Below, piece by piece: positions 35,001-47,000 of a stretch of 64,000 nucleotides of DNA (position 1 is its first letter; each line of letters opens with the position of its first letter). Position numbers and translations under genes: made by a program. The notes under the pieces were generated by a model. It was not told the origin of the DNA, made no database searches, and saw only the letters and a program-made list of their open reading frames with translations. Origin of the DNA: Rhizobiaceae bacterium (GTDB lineage Bacteria; Pseudomonadota; Alphaproteobacteria; Rhizobiales; Rhizobiaceae); contig JAHBYZ010000011.1 in NCBI GenBank assembly GCA_019635695.1, positions 1-64,000 of the forward strand. The letters run 5' to 3'.

Positions 35001-38000
35001 TATGCCGCCACCGGCACTGGCATCGAGCGAAGTCGCGACGATCTGGTCCGCTTCGATATCGTCGTCCGCCTCGAGATTGACATGGCCGCCGGCAGCGAGC
35101 GCACCGACCACGACGGAACTGCCGCTGGAGGTCAGCGACGCGTCGCCGGTGCCGGCCGAGGCCGTCGCGATGTCGATCCTGCCGCCGGAGGCCACCGCCA
35201 TCGACGCGCCGGCTTCGGCCAGGTTGAACCTTGTAGTCGTGACCGCGGTGCTGGCCAGCACGGCGCCGACGTCCAGCGTCACAATGTCGATCTTTCGCGC
35301 AGCCTCCAGGGTGGCGGCGCCGCCGGTGGTCAGCGACGTGCCGATTAGGTCACCGTCGGCGTCGAGCATCGCGAACGTGCCTGCGGTCAGCGACGTGAAG
35401 GCAATCGAGCCGCCGGTCGTGGTCAGCGACGTCGCAGTGCCCGAGGCCACGGAGCCGAGTGCAAGCGCGCCGGCTGCAGTGACATTCACGGCCCCGCCGG
35501 TCGAACCAAGCGTCGTCGACCGCAATTCGCGCGTGGCGCGGACGATGAGATCGCCGCTGCCGGCCTGCGCATCCAGCCAGGCGGCCGAGGCCGACAGGTC
35601 GATGCCGGCGCCGGCTGTCAGGACCATTCCGCCGGAAGCCGAGGCGACAAGGTTGGTGACCGCATCGCCATTGCCACGGATCGAGCCGGTGCTGCCCGCG
35701 ACGATCTCGATCAACGGCACGGTGGCGTTGTTCGCGGAAACCAGCGTCGACGCGATCTGGCCGATCGTGGCCGTGCCGGCGGTGACGATGTCGATCAAGC
35801 CGCCCGCAGCGATACGCGCGCCGGCGCCCATCAGCAGCGAGCCCGCCGTGACGACGACGTTACCGGTGGCGGTGGTCGCCTCGACGGTCTCGTCGCCCTG
35901 GTTGGCGAACGCGAGCTGGCCACTGGCAAACAGCGACAAGTTACCGCCGGCGGTCACGGTGCGGTTGAGCGTCAATCCGCCGCCCTGCGCATCCAGCACC
36001 AGGCTGCCGCCGGCGATCAGCGATCCGTATGCCCCCGAATGGCCAATCGTCATCGCAGCGGTCGGCGACAGGATGGACACGTTGCCGGTGGCGAGGCCGG
36101 TGACGGCGCCGGTGATCGCCACCTGCAGCGGCTGGTACGACGCGCCTTTGTAGCCGATGGCAACGCCGGCGCGGACGTCGAGGGAGCCGCCGACGATGTG
36201 GCGCACTCCGCGGTTGGTGAATTCCGGCAGCGCGTAGATGCTGCCGTTCGCCGCAAGCTGGACGGCCGCTCCGCCAGTGATATTGCCGACGATCAGGTCA
36301 CCGCTTGTTTGACGCAGGAAGATCCCTTGCGTCGCCTGGGCGAGGTTGAGCGCGCCGGTGTTTGCACCAGTCAGCGCGAGAATAAGCGCGTTGCCGTTGA
36401 TCGCGGGATCGGCGCCCGCATCGCCTGCGCGCCCGATGCTGCCCTGTTCGGAGATCAGCGTCAGCTTGTCGATATTGCCGGTGATGGCGACCTGACCCGA
36501 CGTGGCGCCGACGATGTTGCCGATGGCCTCGAGTCGGACCGACCCCGCTGCCGTCTCGGCGCCATTCGCCTGCGCCGCCGCAAGCGAGCCCCCGGGGAAG
36601 AGCCCGGAGGATATGCCGCCCAGCTTCAGGTTCAGATGGCTGCCGAGATAGATGTCGGACCGCGCCTCGACCGTCGTATTGCCGCTCGCGCTGGCAACCA
36701 GCAGGTTTTGCTGCGCCAGCGTGACCGTGTATCGGGTTATGCCGTTGCCGAGATCCTCGGTTGCCAGTCTCATCTCGCCGGGACCGGCATTCGAGATGGC
36801 CACGCGGTCCGCTTCCGAGAGTGCGCCCGGATTGTCGCTGTAGAAGACAATAGTGCGCGGCTCGGCCAGGCTGCCGATCGAGCCGCGCGGTGCGTAGAGC
36901 ATGACCTCGCCGGCGACGACGTTGCCGCTGCGCTCCCCGAGGCTCTGCTGCGGCACGTCCGAGGCTGCAGCCGAATCGATCGTGTAGGTAAGCTGCTCGA
37001 TAGTCCAGCGTGAGCCTGACGTCAGGTTGGCGAAAAGCGTGCTGTTCTCGTCGAGTTCGTAGCTGAATGCGTCATCATAGCCGAACCGCACGACGGGCGG
37101 CGGCGTTGGCTCGCCGGGGCCTGTGACCGGCTCCGTCCAGTATTCGTCGAGCCCGCCGAGAATGACACCTGCCTGCAGCGCAACGAAGCCGTCCCGCTGG
37201 CTCGCGTGCAGCTGGCTCTTGAAGGCCGCCTCATCGGCCGTGGCGTCCGACAGGCCGAGCACGTAGCGCGCGGCGCCGTAGCGGCGGCGCACCTCGGCCT
37301 CGATCAGCGCGTCCACGTCCTCTGGCTCGACGTCCGCAAGCTGCTCGGCCATCTGCGCCTGCATCGCCGTCTTGCCGGCGGAACCGATGACGTAGTTGCC
37401 TTCATTGTCGAAGGCCATCGCGCGCAGCAACCAGTAGTCTTCGTAGGCGCGGTTGATCATCGCCTGGTAGCCATGGACCGCTGCGCTGCCCGCATAGACA
37501 TTCGTGTTCGCCGTGCCGTCGGCGCCGACGGTGCCGTCGGTGGGTGCCTGGCGCAGCAGGTCAAGCGAGTTCCAGACGCCGCGCAGCCGTTCCGTTTCCT
37601 CGACCGAAGGCCCGGTTCGCGTCTCGCCGGCGAGGATATTGGCAGTCTGGCCGTCCGAGCCTGCGGCAGCCAGGAACACCGCGCCGTTTGAGGTTACACG
37701 GCCGACGCGCATGTCGCCGCGCGACTGTACCAGATAGGTGCCCGTCGACGACGCGCTGTCGATGACGCCGCCGTCGATGCTGCCGTTGGCGAGGCGGACG
37801 CCGCTCGCCTGCAGCACGATCGGGTTTATGTTGGTCAGCACCTGCTGGCCACTGAGCACACCGGTGCGCGCTCCGATGGCGCCGCCGATGCTGTTCAGCT
37901 CGACCGACTTGCCGACGATGATCGGGTTCGCGACGTTGTAGGCTGTGCTCGTAAAGATGTCGCCGGTCGCCGAGAGTTTCACGTTGCCACGCGGCGCCTG

Positions 38001-41000
38001 CCCCCCGCTGCCGCTCACGATGATGCTGGCAACATTCACGTCGCCGCGATGGCTGATATTGATGTCGCGATCCGTGGACGATGCGGTCAATGTGCCGCCG
38101 TAGGTCTGCACGGTTACCGCGCGGTCGGCCGTGCCGATGCCGCCTTGCCCGTTCAGCGTTACCGACTTGCCGGTGACGCTACCATCAGCGCCGGCCAGGA
38201 TCGCCGAGTTGGCGCCGTTTGCGGTGATGGTCGTCGAGCCGTGGACATTGGTGATCGCGGCGTTGAGCACCACGGTCGAATTGGAGTTGATCGAGACCTG
38301 CGCCGTGGCGCCACCGAGGAACTGGATGTTGATCGGGAACGAGGCCCAAACGGAGTTCGTGAGCACCAGCGTCGCACGGTCGTAGACGTTCTGCTGCCAC
38401 GTCCCGTGGAAGTCGGTGCCGTTGTTCCGGCTCATTTCGGCGGAGACTGACGTGTAGGTCGCCGAACCGCTCACATCCTGGCGGAAATTGGTGCTCTGCG
38501 CGCGGGTCTCGACAGAGCGCACGATCGAATAGGGATCGGCGAGGTTGGAGACGAACGTCCATTCACCCAGCTGGACCATGCCCTGGGTATTCGCATCGCG
38601 GGTCATCTGCGCGGTTTCGACCCACTGATAGACGAGGTTGTCGCCCGGTGTGTAGCTGTGACCGCTCAGCGAGGCGCTCTGCCACTGCAGCGGTGCGTTG
38701 GCATAGTTCGTGTTGTTTCCGTACTGCTGGTAGAAGCTGACCGGCGCGTTCGGGTTGGAGGCGTCATAGACGTACCAGCTGCGCAGCGGTCCGTTCTGGT
38801 TGCCGCGATAATGGTCGACGATCTCGACGGTGCTGACAGACGACTCGCCGGTGTTGATCGTATTGACCAGCAGCTCGGTGTTCGTGTGATTGCGGATATC
38901 GACGGTTCCGTAGCCGCCATTGACGCGGATGAGGCCCTGCGACGTGCCCGATGTGGACGTCGAGATGATGCCGCCGTTGAGATAGACACGGCCGCCGCTG
39001 CCTCTGGTCACGTGCTGCAACTCGATACGGTCGTTGCTGACGTCGTAGAATGCCCGGACCTTGGAGTGTGCGTCGCTCAGCGCGTTGACGGGAAGTTCGA
39101 TCATCTGGCCTGCATTGGCGGCCCGCAGCATCGCATCGTTTTTGTACGCCGCGATTCTCTGCTCGGCGGCGGCGCCGATATCGACCGACCAAGAGTTCGA
39201 ATAGCCGCTCTGGATCGTGCCGTTGATGTTGATCGTCTCGGCCGTCATCAGGATCGAGCCGCCGATGATCTGAGCGGAAGGCGTTACCGGATTGATCGTG
39301 GCGCCGAGCTGCTTGCTGAGTGGCTGACGCGTGATGACGTCGAAGACCATCCAGGCGAACGGGCCGGACCCATCGCCTTCGCCGTTCCAGGCCTGCCACC
39401 TGTACCAGCCTCCGCGGAACTCGCTTTCCCAGTTGGTCTGCGAGGCCTGATCGCCGATGTTGTCGGGGTATACCTTGAACCAGACATCCGACAGCAGCCC
39501 GCCGAAGCTCGGCCCGTCATTCACCTTGCCCTGGTATTGCTTGACAAGAAGACGTGCGCTGAAGATCGGATCGCTGTCGTGGGCGGTCACCCCGTCATAG
39601 AGCTTCTTCGCCTGCGGGTTCAGGTAGGTAGCGACGGCCATCACCGCCTGCGCTGCCGTCGACGGCCGGTACTCCGAGCTGCGCCATTGCGAAATGACGC
39701 TGCCGCCGGGCTCCCAGTACGAATCCGGCCCCATGTTCACGCTCAGATTGCCGCGCGGCACCACCATGTTGATGCTGGCGGCCTCGAAATTCGGGCTCAG
39801 CACCGTGACGTTGCCGGACTCGTTGCGAACCGTCAGATTACCGGCCAGCGCGGAAACGCTTCCGAGAAAATAGATGTCCGGCGTATAGCCCGGGTTGCCG
39901 AGCGGATCCTCCCACGTGCTGCGCACGCGGATCTCGGGTGTGACCCTGGAGCTTAGCTCGGTGACGCTGATCCCCGCTTCGCTGCGGTCGTCGCCGGTGA
40001 ACTCGACGTTGCCGCCATCGTTGGTCGTCATCATCAGCTTGTTGAGGATGACGTAGCCCTGGCTCTGGTTGAGAATGTCGATACCCGGCGCCCCGCGGGC
40101 CGTTACGCTCGCCGTGCTGCCCGTCAGGCTGTCGGCATTGATCGTGACGTTGCCGGCCGACGCCATCATCGAGCCGATGGCGACGCTGTTCACCGTGCGG
40201 TTGGGCACCGCGCCCGGCGTGTAGACCTGATTGACGAAGGTCTCGACCTGCCGGCGCACCTCGTCGGTCGGGGTGAGACCGTAGAATATGTCGTTTCGGG
40301 TCTCGAGCCGCCACCGGACATGCTCCTCGCCCAGGCTGAGCAGAGTCGAGATCCGCGTGACGATGTCGGCGTAGGGGTTGAAGCTGCCGGTGACCGCGTA
40401 GCGCAGCTTCCGGTCGTTGTAGGAAACGAAACTCGCAGACGTCTCGGCGATGGTGTTGACCCGCGTGAACTGCCAGTTCGAGGGCAGCGTCGTCGCGGTA
40501 ACGTCGCCGTTTGCCGCGATGGTCACCGCAAAACTGTTGTTCATACCTGCCGAGATGGTGCCCTTCAGCAGTGCGTTAGCCCCGCGCACCTCCTCGCTGT
40601 CGGTGCTCGAATTGGTCGTGTTGAAGAGCGTCAGGTACGGGTTGTGGTTGGTCCCGCGGCCGATCGCCGAGACCGTACCCCTGTAGGCGCCGATGGTGAT
40701 GTCGCGGCCGGCCAGAACCTGGTTGCGATCCCCCATCGTCAGGTTCGCGATGTTGGTCGCGCGGGCGCGACCGCCATATTCGAGCGTGACCGGGATCAAC
40801 GCGTAGTTGTAGACCTCGGTCGTGGCATTGGCCGAGACGAGGCTCAAGGTGCCGCCGTTACCGCTGCGGCCGGCGGTCAGGTTCAGGCTGCCGAACGCCT
40901 CGAGCGTGACGTCGTCGCCAAGCGTGATGTCCTGGCCGACGGTGATGACCGAATTGGTCTTGGCACCGGCACCGGTCACAACGCCGTACAGCGAGGCGTT

Positions 41001-44000
41001 CGCCGTATTGTTGGACATGTTGAGCGACGCGGTGCCGATCTGCAGATTGCCGACGCTGAACAGGTGAACGTCATCGCCGATGTTCACGTCGTTGTTGATC
41101 GTCGCGATCAGCTCCGAACGGCCGCCGCCGCCCGCATAATAGCCGCCGGAATCCACGGTTACCGCATCGCCGGTCGTCAGGCGATTGAACGCCTCCATGT
41201 CCATCTTCACATCGGCGGTCGTCGGGTCGCCGTTCAGGCTGATGACGGTGGCATCGCCGATGTTGACGACGCTGTCGTTGTAGACCCTGGTATCGCTGAC
41301 CGCAGCCGCGCCGGCGATGACGCCGCCGGAACCGGCGCGCGCGCCGCCGCCATCCTGCTTTGTCGTCGTCGTTGCGGCGATGAAGACGCTGTCCAGCGAA
41401 TGGACGATCATGCCTTCGCCGATCTGCGCCGTAACGTCGGTGTCGATCAGGTTCTTGGCTTCGGCGCCGGCCGCGCCGACCGCTGAGGCCTGGAAGGAAT
41501 CGGCATAGCCCTTGAAGATGGTGTCGTGCCGCGCCTCGACCGAAAGGCCCGTCGTGTAGAGCGTATAGTTGGACCCGCCGGAGCGCAGTTCCGCCAGCGC
41601 GGAGGTCTTGTCCTCGGTCTTCGCCGTCGCGGCCGAACCGGCCACCACACCGCCCGCGCCGGCGGTGCTGTCGGCACGGTTCTCGTTGACGCCCGAAGCG
41701 CCGATGACGATCGCCCCGATGCGGTTCTGCTGGGTCTCGGCATCTTCGTCCAGCCAGGCCTTGCTCCATCCGCCGGACGAAGAGATCGCCTCGGTCACCC
41801 CGACGCCGAGGAAGCCGACCGCGACTCCGGTCGAATCCGACTTCTGACGGCTGTCGTTGACCGAGAGGATCGAGACGGTGCCGCTCGGCAGCTTGAGGCC
41901 CCTGCCGGCGTAAGCTTCGACTTCACTTCGGCTGATGGAATGCGCGATCGTCGCATTCACGCCGACCAGTATGCCTCCGGAGCCGGCGACGGCCTTCGAC
42001 CAGGCGGTGTCGGCATAGATCGGCTTGCCCTCGGCGTCGGCGCCGATCAGCGCCAGCAGCGTGGACGCCTCGATGTTCAGCCCGCCGCCAATGACGCGCA
42101 CGTTTTCGCCGGTGAAGGCCTTCACCTTGGCTTCCGAAATCGATTCAGCCACTGATGCGCCGGCCGCGAGGCCGCCGGCGATCGCGATGCCGAGCGATTC
42201 CGAGCTCAGTCGCGGAATGGCGGTCGCAACGACGTCGACGACGCCGGCCGAGACGGTCGCGCCGGCCCCGATGCTGGAATAAACCTCTTCCTTGCTGCGC
42301 GATTCGGCAACCGCGCCGCTGAGCGCCGCGCCCAGACCGCCGGCGCCGGCTATGGCCTTCGACGAGAGCGCGCCGCCGGTACCCGAGTTCACCGTCACGT
42401 TGCCCCAGCCGCTGACGTTCGACGCAGCGACGATGGCAGCTTCAGCCTTGCTTTCCTTGAGCGACGTCGCGATGGAAGCGCCAACCGCCGCACCGCCGCC
42501 TTCGGTGGCGCCGACCGCCTCGGTCCTCAGCGACGTCGTATCCATCGCATTGGCGAGGACCGCGCTGCTGCCGCCCGTGCCGGTGATCGTTCCGCCCAGC
42601 GTCGCCGTGACGTCGTTGTCCGACGTTGCAATAGCAACCGCGGCGCCGATCGCTGCCTTCAGGCCGCCGGCGCCAGCGGCCGCCCTGCTGTCCGCCGCCG
42701 AACCGCCGGAACCGTCCCGCGCCAGCGCATTGGCCGCAATTGCCCCGGCCGTGACGTTGCCGTTGACGTAAGCGGAAACGGCCGCGTTGCTCTCCGTGTA
42801 GGCAAGCGCCGCGCCGAGACCGACACCGAAGACGCCGCCGCCCACGCCACTCGCAAAGTTTTTTGCCGACACCGCGCTGACGGCATCGATGGCGATGCCG
42901 CCGGCCGTGACCGAGCCGCTGGAAATACCGGCATATATGCCCTCACTGGCATGCGAGGCGGCGTTGGTGACGCTGAAGTTTTCGCGCGCCGTGAGCCGGT
43001 TGCTGTTGAAGTCGCGATATTGCGCGTCAGCGCCATCGCGAATTGCCGACGCCAGGCCCCTGTACAGCGCGGTCCAGTAGGCCTGCACCCGCTCGGCGCC
43101 TTGCACGCCCGAGAGATCCTGATCGAGCGCCTCCGCGGCGGCCTGTCTGAAACTCTTGCCGTCGGCGTAGACGGCATCCACATCGGCAAGCGCGAAGTCG
43201 GTGCCGGCCGCACGCGCGGCATGCAGCGCGCCGAACAGCGTCGATTCGCTCGTGGATAGTGTCGATGCCGCAAAACTGGTGACGTTCTCGGCGGTCAGGA
43301 CCAGACGGCCGCCCTGCACGGCCCCGGCAGCAATCAGCGCGCGGTAGTCGACATCCGCCTTCACGCGGATCGCCGCGACGAAGCCCTGATAGAGTTGCTC
43401 GAAATACGTTGCGATCTGCGCGTCAGTCGGATCGCCCGACAGCCCGAGCGCCGCCCTGGTCTGTGCGGCGTATTCGACGAAGCGTGCTTCTATGAAGGCC
43501 TCGATCTGGGCATCGGTGGGTCGCGTCGACAGACCGAGCGCGGCCTGCGCCTGCGCGGCATACGCGTCCAGGTCTGTCCGTGCCTTCAGGACGAAATTGA
43601 TGCCGGAGGAATTGTTCGCGCCAAGCAGGTCGTCGAACGTTTCGAGTTCGGCCGTCGAGAGCGCCTTGTCTGCATAGTCGCGCAGTTTTTCGTCGGCCAG
43701 CACATACCCCGCGCGGTCGCCCGTGAGCGCGGCCCAGTCGTCGAGCGCCTGCTGAAGCGCCGCGCCTTGCAGCTCGGGGTCGGGCCGGTAGCTGCCGTCA
43801 TTGGCGAAGGATCCAGCGCCGAGCAGTTGTAGATAGCGCGCACGCGCCCACGCCTGAATCTGCGCGTCGGTCGGATTGCTCACACCGACGCGGCTGCTCC
43901 AGCCGGCGATTTCGCTCTGGGCGAGAACAAAATCCTCGCCGGCCGCGCTCACGCTGTTGAGCTTGGCCAGCGTGCCGTCGCCGCCCTTGTTGAGCTCGAC

Positions 44001-47000
44001 CATCGCGTCGGTGGCGGTCCCGCCACCGGCGATGATGACGCCGACCGCCGCGCCGATGCCCCCGGCGAGGCCGCCGCCGGCCGTGATGGTCTTGGCGTCG
44101 ATGACCTTGTCGGTGGTGGCGGAGATGTCGAACACACCGGGCAGGCTGATGCTGCCACCGGACGAATCTGCCTGCACCTTGCTGGTCAGAACGACGACAT
44201 TGGCGGCCGCGCCGGTGCCGACGCCGAACAGCGTCAGCGCGCCGCCGCCGGTCGCCACGTCGGTCCGCACGCGCTCGAACGCCGACAGATTGATTCCGGC
44301 CGGTCGCGTCGTGTTCGCACCGGTTGGCACCGTGGCGCCATTGGCGATCGTGATGGTCGCATCGCGCAGGATCGCCTGTGTGTCGTTTGCCACCACAGTC
44401 ACCAGCGCCTGCCCCGCGATCGGGGCGCCGATCACGCCGCCGGCGAAGCCATAGGCATGCGAGGTGAAGTCGTTGCGGCTGAACGAAAGCACGTCGAGAT
44501 CGCCGTTGAGGCTGAGCCCCGTGGCCTTGCCGGTCCTGCCGACGCGCGCGACCGTCGTGTTCTTGCTGACGCCGACGACCGCGGCGCCGGACGTGCCGCC
44601 GAACAGGCCGGCCGCTGCCGCACCCGCCGCGGCGAAATAGCCGTTCGTGCTGTCGGCGCTGACCTTGGTCGAGCCGGCGCGCAACTGGCCACCCTCGATG
44701 GATGCTTCGGTGTCGGCATTGAACACAGTGACGATTGCGGAACCGCCGGCGCCGGCCATGAGCCCGGCCGCAACGCCGACCGCGATGTCGGAGGACGACT
44801 GCGAGGCGATGGCCTCGACGGTCACGTTAGCCGGCCGGACCGCCAATGCGCCCGCCGCGCCGACTGTCGAGTCGAGGATGCGTGCATCGGTCGAGCGCTT
44901 CATCGTCGTCGTGATGCTGACAGCGGCGCCGGCCGTGGCGCTGGCGCTGGCTGCGCCGCCGATGCCGACATTGCCCGAGAAGCTGTGCGAACTGGCCGAC
45001 ACGAGCACATCCGACGCCGTATCGAGTTCGGCACCCACCGTCGAGCGGTCGATCGCCGCGACAGTGCGTCCGCCGACGATGGTGATGACGGGCATGATCG
45101 CCGCCGCCGGGCCGGCGCCTGCCACACCCACAGTCACCGCGATGCCGCTGACGGTCTGCGCGGAGCCGGCGAGAACCGCCACGCCGGAGACGGAGCGCGT
45201 CTGCTGGGTGAAGTCCGGTGTTGCGAAACCGACGCCGGAATCGGGATCCGTTCCGATCACGTCGCCCGCCGCCAGCGCAGTCTGCAGGGCGCCGGCCTGC
45301 ACCTGCCTGTCGGCACCGCTGCCGTTGGCGTCCACCTCGCTGTCGGCGATCTTCGCCTCGGTGTCGCCGCCGATCTCGTTGACGGTGAGGGAGAGGCCGA
45401 CACCGGCGCCCGCCGCGCCCACACCAACGGCACCCGCTACCACCGAGATACGGCCGGAATTGCGCGCATCCACGATGACGTTGTTGCCGGCGTCGATGTC
45501 GGAGCCTGCGAGCACCTGTGCGCGCACGTTGGTTGCGATCTTGCTGGTCGCCGCCGAGCCTGCCAGACCGCCACTGCTGCCAAGGGAGACACCAGCCGCG
45601 ACGGTAAGGATGTCCGCCGTCGAACGCGCGGTGAGATCAACCGAGCCTGTCGCCGCGATCGTCGCCCCGGTGACCGTTGCACCGACGTCCATGGCGATCT
45701 GGTTGATCGCAATGGCTGCGCTTGCAGCAGCGCCGCTGGAAATCGCCGCCGAAACGACGGAGCCACGCACCACGACGGCATCCTGCGCCGTCACGGCCAC
45801 GTTGCCGGCGGCGATTTCCGCACCGGTGCCGATCTCGGCCGCGATCGAACTGTTGACGCGGTTGGTGACGATGCCCGCCTGGCCGGCGAAAGCTCCGGTG
45901 GCAACGCCGAGGCCGAGGCCTAGCCCGAGGATGCTTGTCGTGTCGGTGGCCGCGACCGTGACGTTCTCGCCGACCTCCAATGTCGCGCCGGTGATGCGCG
46001 CGACATGGCTCTGGTGGACGTCGTTGTTGATGATCGTGGCGCCGATGCTGTTCTGGCCGGCGGCGACGCTGCCGGCCATCGACACGATGGCGGCACCGGC
46101 GGCGATCTCGGTCACCGCGCCGTTCTCGGCATTCTCGTAGGTGACCGAGCTGTAGTTGTTGGCGGCCCTGTTGGTGCGATCCGTTGCCGCCGCGAGTTTG
46201 GCATTCAGGCTGTCCGCATCCGCGGTTCCCGACTTGACGTTGACGTGGCGCGAAACGCCGATCTCGTCGTCGCTGTCGCCCTCGATCGAGGCGACGATGC
46301 TTCCGCCAATATCGTTGGAAATGATGGCGCCGGCCAGGCTGTTCGAGTTGGCGCCAAAGGCGGTCGCGGCAGCGCCGGAATAGATGCGGCTGGGCGCAGC
46401 GGCGACTGCCGACAGGTCGACATAGCCGGAAACCGAGGAGCCGGACACGCGCGCCAGCGCCGCCGGGCCATCTTCGCCGTCCCGGATCCTGGTATAGGTC
46501 AGCGCCATGCCCGCGCCAACCTTGCCGCCGACGCCCATCGAGCCGCCGCCGATGCTGATCTCGGTCTTGCGGTAGGCGGTGACGTCGACGGAGCCGGCGT
46601 CGGTGCCGTCCACATTCGAGTTGTCGATGCTGGCCCGGACGCTGTCCTCGATCAGCGCGATAGAAACCGATCCGGCAATGGACATCAACGAATTGCTGTC
46701 GGCCGACAGGCTGAGGCCCACGGCAGCAACGGTGTAGCCGCCCCCCGCCAGCGCCTGCACGGCAACGTTGGTGATGTCGTCGAGGTTGGAATTGGCTATG
46801 CAAGCGACGGTCGAATTGTCGCTTCCGCCAAGCGCCAGCGCGCCGGCGACACCAGCGCTGCCGACCGAGCTCGGCCCGCCGATCGCCACCGCGCCCGAGC
46901 CGCTGATCGAATAGCTGTTGACCGTGTTCACGGCCTCGACGGAAACGGCGCTCGCCGCCGTACCGGTGCGGCGGCGGACGTCTGCCCGGTCGAGATAGGC

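Noticed and set aside
34265-35340. Possible CRISPR-like or mobile repeat because of regular spacing
   Set aside because: The repeats are 291 bp, continuous in the reading frame of the exoprotein and lack spacers or flanking cas or transposase genes.
42025-42771. Long open frames antisense to the giant exoprotein gene (also at 33364-36153 and 44457-47336 on the plus strand)
   Set aside because: They mirror the low-complexity codons of the repeat region, have no family motifs or ribosome-binding sites, and the sense frame is clearly the protein-coding one.
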